DNA of 64,000 nt. Origin: Actinoplanes italicus (GTDB lineage Bacteria > Actinomycetota > Actinomycetes > Mycobacteriales > Micromonosporaceae). Both the position numbers and the translations under genes were made by a program. Position 1 is the first letter of the stretch, and each line of letters opens with the position of its first letter. The DNA lies in assembly GCF_003001815.1 (NCBI RefSeq), contig NZ_PVMZ01000003.1, positions 434,001 to 498,000 of the forward strand. Direction: 5' to 3'. Below, piece after piece: positions 35,350 through 44,262 of the stretch. The notes below the pieces were generated by a model. That model did no database searches, was not told the DNA's origin, and saw only the letters and a program-made list of their open reading frames with translations.

Positions 35350-36027
35350 ATGTCCGGGGTTCCGTTGCGGGTGGTCAGCTACAACGTCCACGGATTGCGG
35401 GACGATCGGGCCGCGCTGGCCGGTCTGATCCGTGACCTGGCCCCGGACGTCCTCGTCGTGCAGGAGGCGCCGCGCCGCTTCCGGTGGCGGCAGAAATGCG
35501 CGGCCTTCGCCGCCGAGACCGGGCTCGTGGTGGCCGCCGGTGGGCTGCCGTCGCTGGGCAACCTGCTCCTGGTGAACCTCCGGGTCCGGGTCCGGCGCAG
35601 CTGGTGCGTGCGCTACCCGCTCACGCCGGGCCGGCACATGCGCGGCGCGGTCTTCGCCGAGGGCGCGGTGCGCGGGGCGACGTTCACCGTCTCCGGCTCG
35701 CACCTGGCCACGGACCCGGCCGAGCGGCCCGAGCAGGCGGCGTTCTGGAAGGCCGAGCTGGACAAGATCGACGGGCCGGTGGTGGTCGCCGCCGACCTCA
35801 ACGAGGGTCCCGGCGGCGGCGCCTGGCGGACGGTGGGGGACGGGCTGCTCGGCTCGTCCGAGGACCTGCCCACCTTCCCGGCCTCGGTGCCCAGCCGGCG
35901 CATCGACGGACTGTTCGTGACACCCGGAGTGGGCATCGAACGTTACGAGATCATCTCGACCGATCGGGCACGCGTGGCGAGTGATCATCTACCGATCGTC
36001 GCGGACCTTTTGCTCCCTTCCTCCTAA
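35350..36027 (+). CDS. Endonuclease/exonuclease/phosphatase-family protein
   Basis: 225 residues with the metal-dependent EEP fold: VVSYNVHGL (Asn), VLVVQEAPR (Glu), VVVAADLNEGPG (Asp-x-Asn), and VASDHLPIVADL (Asp-His) cover the catalytic residues. Too small for exonuclease III with extra domains; phosphodiesterase or DNase activity is possible. Starts 11 bases after the ROK gene. Cytosolic, no signal. Confidence 0.87.
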   Translation: MSGVPLRVVSYNVHGLRDDRAALAGLIRDLAPDVLVVQEAPRRFRWRQKCAAFAAETGLVVAAGGLPSLGNLLLVNLRVRVRRSWCVRYPLTPGRHMRGAVFAEGAVRGATFTVSGSHLATDPAERPEQAAFWKAELDKIDGPVVVAADLNEGPGGGAWRTVGDGLLGSSEDLPTFPASVPSRRIDGLFVTPGVGIERYEIISTDRARVASDHLPIVADLLLPSS

Positions 36028-36052
36028 GCGCGAGGTCTGCAAGGATCGCCGG

Positions 36053-37372
36053 GTGCAAGACTCCCCCGACCTCGGCGACCGTGGTGGCGCCGTCTGCGTA
36101 GTCGGCGCCGGCGCCAGCGGCCTGACCGCCATCAAGAACCTGCGTGAGCAGGGCTTCGCGGTGGACTGCTACGAGCGCGAGACCTCCGTCGGCGGCGCCT
36201 GGAACTGGCGCCACGACCGCAGCCCGGTGTACGCCGGAGCCCATCTCGTCACGTCACGGCCGCTCACCGAGTTCCCCGACTTCCCGATGCCGGACACCTG
36301 GCCCGACTACCCGCATCACAGCCAGGTGCTGGAGTACCTGGAGCGGTACGCGAAGCACTTCGGGCTGGGCGAGCACATCTGGTACGGCATGGAGGTCACG
36401 TCGATCGAGCCGGCCGGCGACGGCCGCTGGGACGTGAGCATCCAGTCCACCGGCGGCGGCACCTCGCGGGTGCAGCGCTACGCCGCCGTGGTGATCGCCA
36501 ACGGACACAACTGGTCGCCGGTCAGCCCCGAGATCCCGGGGGACTTCGCCGGCCAGGTGATCCACGCGAACGCGTACAAGGAGCCGTCCCGCCTGCGCGG
36601 CCGGAAGGTGCTGGTGATCGGCGGCGGCAACACCGGCTGTGATCTGGCGGTCGAGGCCGCACAGCACGCCGGCCGGGTGTGGCACTCGACCCGGCGCGGC
36701 TACTGGTACTTCCCGAAGTACCTCGGCAACCGGCCCGCCGACCAGGCGTACCACCGCAGGATGCCGTCCTGGCTGCGTGACCGCCGCCTGCGCCGGACCG
36801 CCGCCGACCTGACCCGCTGGGGTGTCCCCGCGCCCGACCATGCCCCGCTGGAGAGCCACCCGATCGTCAACGGGCTGCTGCCGCACTACCTGGGGCACGG
36901 CCGCATCGAGGCGGTGCCGGACGTGACCCGCTACGACGGCGCCTCCGTGGAACTCGCCGACGGCAGCCGGATCGAACCGGAGCTGGTGATCACCGCGACC
37001 GGATACCGGCCCCGCTTCGACTTCCTCGCGCCGGAGGTGCTCGAGATCGACGAGGACGGCCGGCCCGACCTGCACCTGCACGCGTTCGCCCGCAAGCACC
37101 CGACGCTCGCCGTGATCGGCCTGGTGCAGGCCTCCGCCGGGGTGTTCCCGCTGGCGCACTGGCAGAGCGTCGCGGTGGCCCGCTGGCTGCGGCTGCGCGC
37201 CGACGACCCGGAGAAGGCCGGCGCCGTGCAGCGGGAGGAGTCGAAGCGCCCGCTGGCGTCCTGGTCCCGCCGCAAGGTGGTGCCGACCCGGCGGCACTGG
37301 TTCGAGGTCGACCACGTCGACTACCTGACCGCCGTGGAGAGCCTGCTGAAAAATATGGAGACGGCGAAGTGA
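36053..37372 (+). CDS. Flavin-containing monooxygenase (FMO/BVMO type)
   Basis: 439 residues. FAD-binding GAGASG near residue 20; FMO fingerprint F-x-G-x3-H-x3-Y as FAGQVIHANAY (residues about 164-174); NADPH-binding GGGNTGCDLA; and the late ATGYRPRFD motif. Such enzymes insert oxygen into N/S atoms or ketones. GTG 36053 has AAGGA eight bases upstream. Its stop overlaps the start of the next gene by four bases (GTGA), implying a functional pair. Confidence 0.9.
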   Translation: MQDSPDLGDRGGAVCVVGAGASGLTAIKNLREQGFAVDCYERETSVGGAWNWRHDRSPVYAGAHLVTSRPLTEFPDFPMPDTWPDYPHHSQVLEYLERYAKHFGLGEHIWYGMEVTSIEPAGDGRWDVSIQSTGGGTSRVQRYAAVVIANGHNWSPVSPEIPGDFAGQVIHANAYKEPSRLRGRKVLVIGGGNTGCDLAVEAAQHAGRVWHSTRRGYWYFPKYLGNRPADQAYHRRMPSWLRDRRLRRTAADLTRWGVPAPDHAPLESHPIVNGLLPHYLGHGRIEAVPDVTRYDGASVELADGSRIEPELVITATGYRPRFDFLAPEVLEIDEDGRPDLHLHAFARKHPTLAVIGLVQASAGVFPLAHWQSVAVARWLRLRADDPEKAGAVQREESKRPLASWSRRKVVPTRRHWFEVDHVDYLTAVESLLKNMETAK

Positions 37373-38139
37373 GCGGGATCCTGCGCTTCGAGGACTGGTC
37401 CGACCCCGTTCCGCCGGCGGAACGGGAGGTCGTGTCCCGGCTGCCCGAGGACGACACCGGCCGGCCGCCGCTGCTGTTCGTGCCCGGCCTGGGGCACGGC
37501 GCCTGGGCGTTCGCCGAGCACTGGCTCGGGCACGCCGCGGGCCGTGGCTTCCCGGCGCACGCCGTCACCCCGCGCGCCGGGGGCGACCTCCGGGCACAGG
37601 CCCACGACGTGGTGCAGACGGCCGCCGCCCTGCCCCGCCAGACGGTCCTGATCGGCCACGGGACCGGCGGCCGGGTGGTCGCCCGGGCCCTGGGGCGTTA
37701 TCCGGCCCGCGCGGCCGTTCTGGTGGCCCCGCTGCTGGACGGCTGGGCGGCGCTGGGGGCGGCCCTGCGAAGCAACCCCACCGGCACGGTGCCCGCCTTG
37801 TTCGGTGGACGGCTCAAGTTCTCCGCCCGGCAGCTTTTCGGGCCGGAGCTGCCCGCTGAGGAGGCGAAGGCGCACCTCGAGCGGATCGGCGTCCGCCCGA
37901 CGGCCGGTCTGCTCGCCCGGGACGAGCTGCCGTCACCGGTCGGCGGGCCGCCCACGCTCGTGGTGGGCAGCCCGGACGACCGGGTGGTGCCGCGGCCGGC
38001 CCTGGACCGGGCGGCCGCCCGGTACGGCGGCGCGCCGCTGCTCTTCCCGGGCATGGGCCACTACCTGATGCTGGAGACCGGGTGGGCCGAGCCGATCGAC
38101 GCGATCCTGGACTGGCTGGACAAGGAGTTACCGCGCTGA
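37369..38139 (+). CDS. Alpha/beta-hydrolase-fold protein lacking the nucleophile Ser
   Basis: 256 residues with the alpha/beta hydrolase order: oxyanion region FVPGLGHGAW, nucleophile elbow at 96-100, acid in GSPDDRVVP, and C-terminal His in PGMGHYLM. The elbow reads GHGTG, with Gly98 where Ser, Cys or Asp is expected. His and Asp are kept. It may be inactive, use Thr99, or be a binding partner. Coupled to the monooxygenase upstream; its 3' end overlaps the convergent otsA by 12 bases. Confidence 0.85.
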   Translation: MSGILRFEDWSDPVPPAEREVVSRLPEDDTGRPPLLFVPGLGHGAWAFAEHWLGHAAGRGFPAHAVTPRAGGDLRAQAHDVVQTAAALPRQTVLIGHGTGGRVVARALGRYPARAAVLVAPLLDGWAALGAALRSNPTGTVPALFGGRLKFSARQLFGPELPAEEAKAHLERIGVRPTAGLLARDELPSPVGGPPTLVVGSPDDRVVPRPALDRAAARYGGAPLLFPGMGHYLMLETGWAEPIDAILDWLDKELPR

Positions 38140-39591
38140 ACGCTGCCGGGGCGGCCGCCGGCGCGCCGATGGGGCGGTCCGCGGCAGCCGGTCGGCGAGC
38201 CGGCCGGTGTGATCGAGCGCCCTCAGGTAGGCCCGCGCCCACGCGATGATGTCGTGCTCGGCGATGTGCCGGCGCATCGCGGTCATCCGGGCGGTCAGGT
38301 CGGAGCTGTCGGCCTCCATGGCACGCAGCAGGGTGTCCTTGAGGCCGTCCACGTCGTGCGGGTTGACCAGGAAGGCCTGCTCCAGCTCGGCGGCCGCGCC
38401 GGCGAACTCGCTGAGCACCAGCGCGCCGGAGCCGTCCTCGCGGGCCGCGACGAACTCCTTGGCCACCAGGTTCATCCCGTCGCGCAGCGGGGTCACCACC
38501 ATGACGTCCGCGGTCTGGTAGAGCGCGGCCAGCTGGGACCGGGCGAACGGCTGATTCAGGTAGTGGATGGCGGGCTCACCGACCCGGCCGAACTCGCCGT
38601 TGATCCGTCCGACCTCGCCCTCGATGCGGTCGCGCAGACCCCGATAGCTCTCCACCCGTTCGCGGCTGGGCACCGCCACCTGGACCATGACGGTGTCGCG
38701 CACCTTCACGTAGCCGTCACGCAGCAGTTCGCTGTACGCGGTGAGGCGGTGCTCGATCCCCTTGGTCCAGTCGAGCCGATCGACGCTGAGCAGCACCCGT
38801 TTCGGCTGCCCGAGGTTGTGCCGCAGCTGTTTGGCCTGGCTCACGACGTCCGGCCGGGTGGCCAGCGCCCGCATCTCGGTGACGTCGATGGAGACCGGGA
38901 ACGCGCCGGTGCGTACCGTCCGGTCGTCGAACGTGATGGTGTCGCGGGTGGTGACCGCACCGAGCAGCTTCTTGGCGAGCTGGGCGACGTTGTGCGCGGC
39001 CTGTTCACGCTGGAAGCCGACCAGGTCGGCGCCGAGCATGCCACGCAGCAGCTCGACCCGGCGGGGGAGCTGCATGTACAGCTCCGGGGGCGGGAACGGC
39101 ACGTGCATGAAGAAGCCGATCAGCACGTCCGGCCGCAGCTCGCGGAGCATCGCGGGGACGAGCTGCAGGTGGTAGTCCTGCACCCAGACGGCCGCGCCCG
39201 GCTCGGCGACCTGGGCGGCGGCCTCGGCGAACCGCCGGTTGACCGTGCGATAGGTCTCCCACCAGCCCCGGTCGAACGTCGGCTGCTGCACGGCGTCGTG
39301 GTAGAGCGGCCACAGGGTCGAGTTGGCGAAGCCCTCGTAGTAGCCGCGCAGCTCCTCCTCGGTCAGCGACACGGGCCGTAGCCGCAGGCTGCCGATGTCC
39401 GGAAGCGTCGGCGCCGGGCCGACCCCGCCGGCCCAGCCGACCCAGGTGGCCGGGGTCTGTTCCAGGATCGCGTGCAGTGCGCTGGCCAGGCCTCCTGGGC
39501 TGCGGCGCCACTCGCAGGCCCCGTCCGGAGCGGCGCTGTCATCCAGCGGCAGTCGGTTGGCGATGACGACGAGCGAACTCTGACGCATCAC
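38128..39591 (-). CDS. otsA: Alpha,alpha-trehalose-phosphate synthase (GT20)
   Basis: Makes trehalose-6-phosphate from UDP-/GDP-glucose and glucose-6-phosphate. 487 residues; VIANRLPL at the N-terminus, [29 protein letters not shown] and [16 protein letters not shown] are the GT20 landmarks (glucose-6-phosphate and nucleotide binding). Start codon GTG 39591 or ATG 39588. The C-terminal 25 residues are Arg-rich. No otsB phosphatase is adjacent. Confidence 0.95.
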   Translation of the reverse strand: MMRQSSLVVIANRLPLDDSAAPDGACEWRRSPGGLASALHAILEQTPATWVGWAGGVGPAPTLPDIGSLRLRPVSLTEEELRGYYEGFANSTLWPLYHDAVQQPTFDRGWWETYRTVNRRFAEAAAQVAEPGAAVWVQDYHLQLVPAMLRELRPDVLIGFFMHVPFPPPELYMQLPRRVELLRGMLGADLVGFQREQAAHNVAQLAKKLLGAVTTRDTITFDDRTVRTGAFPVSIDVTEMRALATRPDVVSQAKQLRHNLGQPKRVLLSVDRLDWTKGIEHRLTAYSELLRDGYVKVRDTVMVQVAVPSRERVESYRGLRDRIEGEVGRINGEFGRVGEPAIHYLNQPFARSQLAALYQTADVMVVTPLRDGMNLVAKEFVAAREDGSGALVLSEFAGAAAELEQAFLVNPHDVDGLKDTLLRAMEADSSDLTARMTAMRRHIAEHDIIAWARAYLRALDHTGRLADRLPRTAPSARRRPPRQRSAR

Positions 39592-39622
39592 CGTAGGTTA
39601 TCGGTTGAACACCGACATCTGT

Positions 39623-40420
39623 CTATACGACGGCGCCGTCGTCGAATTCGTCGTCGTCATCGCCGGACCGGAGGCGCCAGACCAGGGTGCCCGCGCCCGC
39701 GATGATCGCGGCGAAACCGAGCACGGTGACCAGGTTGGGGTCGATCGGGAGGATCTCCGGGAAGAGGAACAGCACGAAGCCGACCGCGACACCGAGCAGT
39801 GCCGTCACCGCGTACTTCGAGATGCGCGGTAGTGGCGGGGGCGGCGGTGGGACATACCGCTCCTCGTCCTCCTCGTCCGGCGGAAGGTCGGCGCCGAACG
39901 TGTCGAGTCCGTAGAGGATCGACGGCTCGTCCTTGGGGTCGGTGCGCCGCCGGTTGTGCGGCGTGCCCTCCTCGGTCACCGGGCGGGCCGGTGGTGGCGG
40001 CGGGCCGGGATCGTCCTCGGCGGCCGGCCACGGCGTGGTCGGAGTGTCGACCGTGGTGTGGAAGCCCGCGATGATCTTGGCCCACTCCTCGTCCACCTCG
40101 GCCTGTGGTTTCGGCTCGGGTGCCGGCGGGGCCGGGGGAGTGGGCGGTGCGCCGCCGGTCACCTTCTCCAGGTGCTCCTTGGCGGTCTCCAGATGCGTGC
40201 GATCCACGAAGAGCCGATCGGTCGGCCGCGCGGGCAGGGTCGTCGCACGCAGGATCGGGTTGAGATCCGCCGTCGGCTGAAGGTAAGCCGCGATCCCACC
40301 GGCTGCGAGAACGTCGAGCAGATGCTCGCCGATCCGTGGATCCACATCTCCCGCCGCCGCGTAGTCGGCGGCGTCGAGCCCGTTGTCGCGCCGCCCACGA
40401 CGGGCGCCACCCGCTGTCAC
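39623..40420 (-). CDS. Conserved actinobacterial membrane protein, Pro-rich centre
   Basis: 265 residues. N-terminal ~95 residues form a small alpha/beta-like domain (YAAAGDVDPRIGEHLLDVL...RLFVDRTHLETAKEHL), resembling a DUF2007-type or SPOR-like fold, though I cannot assign it. A Pro/Glu-rich acidic linker (about 100-200) leads to two C-terminal helices (YAVTALLGVAVGFVLF and VTVLGFAAIIAGAGTLVW) and an acidic tail. GTG 40420 start. Function unknown; divergent from plsC. Confidence 0.78.
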   Translation of the reverse strand: MTAGGARRGRRDNGLDAADYAAAGDVDPRIGEHLLDVLAAGGIAAYLQPTADLNPILRATTLPARPTDRLFVDRTHLETAKEHLEKVTGGAPPTPPAPPAPEPKPQAEVDEEWAKIIAGFHTTVDTPTTPWPAAEDDPGPPPPPARPVTEEGTPHNRRRTDPKDEPSILYGLDTFGADLPPDEEDEERYVPPPPPPLPRISKYAVTALLGVAVGFVLFLFPEILPIDPNLVTVLGFAAIIAGAGTLVWRLRSGDDDDEFDDGAVV

Positions 40421-40562
40421 CGATGCACACCCCCTTGCCGACCGTGCCTTGAATGGTGACACGGCAGGCACCCGTTGCGGGAGTGCGTTGTGACGCGCCG
40501 CCCCCGCTTCGTACGCTTCCACTCGCCCCGGACGCACGGTGGCATCCGATGAAAGGACGTCA

Positions 40563-41237
40563 GTGTTCTACTGGCTGCTGAAGTTGGTGGTCCTCGGGCC
40601 GGTGCTGAGACTGGTCTTCCGCCCCAAGGTGGAGGGCCTGAAGAATGTGCCCCGGTCCGGTCCGGTGATCCTCGCCTGCAACCACCTTTCCTTCTCCGAC
40701 TCGATCTTCACACCGCTGATCATGCGGCGGAAAGTGACCTTCGTCGCCAAGGCCGAATACTTCACCGGCAAGGGGATCAAGGGCTGGTTCTCGCGGATGT
40801 TCTTCACCGGCGCGGGGACGATCCCGGTGGACCGTTCGGGGGGTGAGGCGGCCCAGGCGGCTCTGGACACGCTCCTTCGGGTCCTCCGGGAGGGCAACAT
40901 CGCCGGCATCTACCCGGAAGGCACCCGCTCGCCCGACGGGCGGCTCTACCGCGGCAAGACCGGGGTGGCCCGGCTGGCTCTGGAGAGCGGCGCCCCGGTG
41001 GTCCCGGTGGCCCTGCTGAACACCGACGAGATCCAGCCGACCGGCACGCTGATCCCGACGGTGAAGCGCGTCCGGATCAGGATCGGCGAGCCGCTCGACT
41101 TCTCCCGTTACGCCGAGCAGCGCGGCGACCGGTTCGTCGAGAGGGTCATCACCGACGAGATCATGTACGAGCTGATGGCGCTCTCCGGCCGCGAATACGT
41201 CGACGTTTACGCGTCGACGTTGAAGACGGCCGCCTAG
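40563..41237 (+). CDS. plsC: 1-acyl-sn-glycerol-3-phosphate acyltransferase (PlsC family)
   Basis: Acylates lysophosphatidate (or a related acceptor) in membrane lipid synthesis. 224 residues; the catalytic H-x4-D box is NHLSFSD, and YPEGTRSPDG is the acceptor-binding motif. One N-terminal helix anchors it. GTG 40563 has GAAAGGA six bases upstream; the longer frame from 40539 lacks a site. Equivalent to Rv2182c by place. Its stop overlaps that of the convergent regulator. Confidence 0.92.
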   Translation: MFYWLLKLVVLGPVLRLVFRPKVEGLKNVPRSGPVILACNHLSFSDSIFTPLIMRRKVTFVAKAEYFTGKGIKGWFSRMFFTGAGTIPVDRSGGEAAQAALDTLLRVLREGNIAGIYPEGTRSPDGRLYRGKTGVARLALESGAPVVPVALLNTDEIQPTGTLIPTVKRVRIRIGEPLDFSRYAEQRGDRFVERVITDEIMYELMALSGREYVDVYASTLKTAA

Positions 41238-41923
41238 CCGGTCATCCCGGCACGACGACGCAGGGCCTGCACATCGGTGACGACGATGCGCCGGCCCTCG
41301 GTCCGCAGCCAGCCACGGCTCGCGAAAGAGCCGATCGCCTGGTTAACGCTCTGCCGTGAGCCGCCGGCCATCTCGGCGAGCTGACTCTGGTTGAGCTCGA
41401 TGGTGATCATCGGCGCCTGGCTCTCGCCGGAGAGCCGGACCAGGGTCTTGGCCACCCGGCCGGGCAGGTCGAGGAAGACGTGGTCGGCGTTCTGCTCGGT
41501 GAGCCGGCGGATCAGGCCGCCGACCGAGCGCATGACCGCGTCCAGGATGCGCGGGTTCGAGTGGACGAGCTCCATGAAGGCGACCCGGGACAGCGACAGC
41601 GCCTGCGAGTCCTCGATGGCCTCGGCGGAGGCGCTTCGGGTAGAGGCGTCCAGCAGGGACACCTCGCCGAGCACGTCGGGCGGGCGGACCACGGTGAGGA
41701 CGGCGCGCTCGCCGGTCGGCGCGGTCCGGAAAACGGCGACGGCGCCCCGCTTCATGATGATCAGCGAGTCGCCGGGGTCGTGTTCGACGAAGAGGATCTG
41801 CCCCTTGCGGTAGTGGCGTGGGACGGCTGCGGCGATGACGCGCTGGCGCACCTCTGGCTCTAAACCGGCGAACATCTCCACTCCGGTGAGCGCGTCGCCG
41901 GGATCCGGCATGCGATGGTCCAC
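41234..41923 (-). CDS. Crp/Fnr-family transcriptional regulator
   Basis: 229 residues: cyclic-nucleotide-binding fold (about 15-130; GDSLIIMKRGAVAVF, EVSLLD) and a C-terminal HTH_Crp with LNQSQLAEMAGGSRQSVNQAIGSF as recognition helices. The cAMP-binding region lacks the RTA-S segment of E. coli Crp (here STRSASAEA), so the ligand is uncertain. No cysteines for a Fnr cluster are present. Target unknown. Confidence 0.9.
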   Translation of the reverse strand: MDHRMPDPGDALTGVEMFAGLEPEVRQRVIAAAVPRHYRKGQILFVEHDPGDSLIIMKRGAVAVFRTAPTGERAVLTVVRPPDVLGEVSLLDASTRSASAEAIEDSQALSLSRVAFMELVHSNPRILDAVMRSVGGLIRRLTEQNADHVFLDLPGRVAKTLVRLSGESQAPMITIELNQSQLAEMAGGSRQSVNQAIGSFASRGWLRTEGRRIVVTDVQALRRRAGMTG

Positions 41924-42159
41924 GGCGCTATCCCCTCCCCCGGTGAGGACACGCCGACGGCCGACGGCGCCGGCCCCACGACGCGAACGATCACTCTTAG
42001 CACGAAGCGTGCCTCGAACGCCATTTTCAAAACGGACATCGACGCGCGCCTCGTACGATCATGTCCCTTCGGTTGCGTTCTGTAAACCGTCAATCTCTCT
42101 GAGTTACTGTCGCCCTGTCTGTCCGTCGTATTGGCGGCATCTGTCGAGATAATCCCGCG

Positions 42160-43014
42160 GTGCCGGATGACGACTTCCTTCGATCCACCCTGCGCGACCA
42201 GTGGCACCTCGTTCCCTCCGAGATGACCGCTCTGCCGCCGACCGTCATGTCGCGCGGCTGGGAGTTCTCCGCAGGCGGCGAGACGTACGTGACCCGGCTC
42301 GCCGACCTCGGCCTGCGCCAGTCGGTCGAGGCGGGCCTGGCGGTCGCCGCCCACCTGCGCGGACACCGGATCGACGCCGGCGAACCGGTCCGCACCCTCA
42401 GCGGCGCCCTGACCGTGGCCACCCCGCACGGTGTGCTCGCCGTGCTGCGCCGCCTCCCCGGCCGCCGCCTGGACGGGCGCGACCCCGTCGATCAGCAGTG
42501 GTGGGGTGAGCGCCTGGGGGCCGTACATCGGTGTCTTCAGCATTTCCGGCATGCCGGCCTGCGCCCGTGGCAGCTGCTGGAGGCCGACGCCGCGCATCTC
42601 GACGCGGAGCCCTGGCTCCGCGAGACGGTGACCGCCGCGGTGTCCGCGGCGACCCGGCTGGCCGTGACCGACCGCCTCAGCTACGGGGTCCTGCACGGCG
42701 ACCCGTCACCGGAGATCTTCGTGCTGGACGCGTCGACCGGGCGGTCGGGGCTGCTGTTCTGCGGGGCGAGCGGCACCGGTCCGCTGGTCTACGACGTGGC
42801 CGCCGCCGTCGCCTACGCCGGGGGCCCGGAGCACGCCGGCGAGCTGCTGGACGGCTACCTCGCGGCCGGGCCGGTCGGCGCCGACGAGATGGACGCGGCC
42901 CTGCCCGTGCTGCTGCGGCTGCGCTGGGCGGTCCAGGCCGTCCGGGCGGCCCGCTTCGGGTGCCCGGTGGCCCTCGGCGCCGCGAGAGAGGCCCTGGGGT
43001 CCATGCCCGGATGA
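42160..43014 (+). CDS. Degenerate aminoglycoside-phosphotransferase-like protein
   Basis: 284 residues with an APH-like kinase fold. The catalytic HGD is kept (VLHGDPSPEIF), but the metal-binding Asn of H-G-D-x4-N is Glu and the DxD/DFG Asp of the next strand is Cys (LLFCGAS), so normal phosphotransfer looks unlikely. YDVAAAV follows as usual. GTG start. 22 bases before the RNase AS gene, so the two are probably cotranscribed. Possibly an inactive kinase used as a binding protein. Confidence 0.75.
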   Translation: MPDDDFLRSTLRDQWHLVPSEMTALPPTVMSRGWEFSAGGETYVTRLADLGLRQSVEAGLAVAAHLRGHRIDAGEPVRTLSGALTVATPHGVLAVLRRLPGRRLDGRDPVDQQWWGERLGAVHRCLQHFRHAGLRPWQLLEADAAHLDAEPWLRETVTAAVSAATRLAVTDRLSYGVLHGDPSPEIFVLDASTGRSGLLFCGASGTGPLVYDVAAAVAYAGGPEHAGELLDGYLAAGPVGADEMDAALPVLLRLRWAVQAVRAARFGCPVALGAAREALGSMPG

Positions 43015-43036
43015 CGATGGGCGAGGATGGGCCACG

Positions 43037-43531
43037 ATGCCATACCGCTATTTCTACGACTGTGAGTTCATCGAGGACGGCCGGATCGTCGATCTGGTCT
43101 CGATCGGTGTCGTCGACGAGTTCGGCCGCGAGTTCTACGCGGTCAGCACCGAGTTCGACGACACCCGTGCCGTTCCCTGGGTGCGCCGCAACGTCCTCGA
43201 CAAGCTGCCCTCGCCGTCCGACAAGGCCTGGCGCAGCCGGGAACGGATCCGCGAGGACCTGTACGAGTTCCTGACCGAGCCGATCCGTGGCCGGGGCGAG
43301 CAGATGGAGCTCTGGGCCTGGTACGCGGCGTACGACCATGTGGCGCTCGCCCAGCTGTGGGGCGCGATGCCGGCCCTGCCCCGGGAGATCCCGCGGTTCA
43401 CCAAGGACCTGCGCCAGCGCTGGGACGACCTGGGTCGCCCGCACCTGCCGGAGATGGCCGGCCGGCACGACGCCCTCGTCGACGCCCGGCACAACCTGGC
43501 CCGGTGGAACGCTATGACCGCGAAGGCCTGA
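43037..43531 (+). CDS. RNase AS, DEDDh 3'-5' exoribonuclease (Rv2179c-like)
   Basis: 164 residues, nearly identical in layout to mycobacterial RNase AS (polyadenylate-specific): RYFYDCEFIEDG with the first Asp/Glu pair, FYAVSTEFDD, WAWYAAYDHVAL with a catalytic Asp, and GRHDALVDARHN with His and Asp. The Glu of the AEF-type motif and the DEDDh set appear intact. Substrate specificity is inherited from the family and not tested. Overlaps the convergent tetR by 20 bases. Confidence 0.93.
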   Translation: MPYRYFYDCEFIEDGRIVDLVSIGVVDEFGREFYAVSTEFDDTRAVPWVRRNVLDKLPSPSDKAWRSRERIREDLYEFLTEPIRGRGEQMELWAWYAAYDHVALAQLWGAMPALPREIPRFTKDLRQRWDDLGRPHLPEMAGRHDALVDARHNLARWNAMTAKA

Positions 43532-44162
43532 CCGGCTTCATCGCGGGCACGCACTCGCGCATGACGGCCTTGATGTCGGTCTCGGTGGGCGCGAGGCCGA
43601 GCTCGCCGTTGTCCGGCCGGGCGCGCAGACCGTCGATCATCATCTCGAGATAGCGCTCGTAGAGACCCGGCCGGCACCCCGCGCTGTGCTGCGCCATTTC
43701 GGTCACCATCGCCATGATGATCGGGAAGTCGCGGAACCCGGCGTCCGGCCGCAGACTGCCCTCGGCGTGCGCTCGCTCCATCAGCTGCTCGAGCAGCGGC
43801 ACGATCTGCTCGCCGGCCTTCTTGAAATGGTCCTCGTCCATGCTCAGCGCGGCGTCGCGGAGCCCGCGGTCGGCCGCGTGCCAGCGCGCCGAGGTGCGCA
43901 GGAAGCCGGTCAGGCCCTCCCACGCCGGCTCGGCGGTGAGGGCCTCCTCGGCCAGCGTGACCAGATCCTCCAGCCGATCGGTGAAGACCGCCTCGATCAG
44001 CTCCTCCTTGGTGGGGAAGCGCCGGTAGACCGTGCCGATCCCGACCCCGGCGTGGTGGGCCACGTCGTCGAGGGTGGCGGCGAACCCGCGGGCGGCGAAG
44101 ACCTCGCGGGCCGCATCGAGGATCCGTTCCCGGTTGCGTTGCGCGTCGCGCCGGAGGGGCAT
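43512..44162 (-). CDS. TetR-family repressor
   Basis: 216 residues. N-terminal HTH: RERILDAAREVFAARGF and DVAHHAGVGIGTVYRRFPTKEEL are typical. The C-terminal ligand domain is helical and variable. Divergent from the DHA2-type exporter gene; two GAGG-N5-CCTC palindromes lie between, so it likely represses the exporter and itself. Ligand unknown. Confidence 0.93.
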   Translation of the reverse strand: MPLRRDAQRNRERILDAAREVFAARGFAATLDDVAHHAGVGIGTVYRRFPTKEELIEAVFTDRLEDLVTLAEEALTAEPAWEGLTGFLRTSARWHAADRGLRDAALSMDEDHFKKAGEQIVPLLEQLMERAHAEGSLRPDAGFRDFPIIMAMVTEMAQHSAGCRPGLYERYLEMMIDGLRARPDNGELGLAPTETDIKAVMRECVPAMKPVRPSRS

Positions 44163-44185
44163 GTGGCCAAGCCTACAACTAAGCG

Positions 44186-44198
44186 GAGGTAACTCCTC
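44186..44198. promoter_or_regulatory. Candidate TetR operator 1
   Basis: GAGGTAACTCCTC followed by AACTT: a GAGG-N5-CCTC palindrome in the tetR/MFS divergent gap. A second copy with the same 3' flank (CCTCAACTT) is 40 bases away. Confidence 0.6.
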
Positions 44199-44225
44199 AA
44201 CTTCTCCTGCTAGCGTGCCGAAGTG

Positions 44226-44238
44226 GAGGACGTACCTC
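44226..44238. promoter_or_regulatory. Candidate TetR operator 2
   Basis: GAGGACGTACCTC followed by AACTT, same spacing and flank as the site at 44186-44198, centres 40 bases apart (about four helical turns). It lies 24 bases before the MFS start codon. Confidence 0.6.
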
Positions 44239-44262
44239 AACTTAGCCCCGGAAGGCTCCCGC

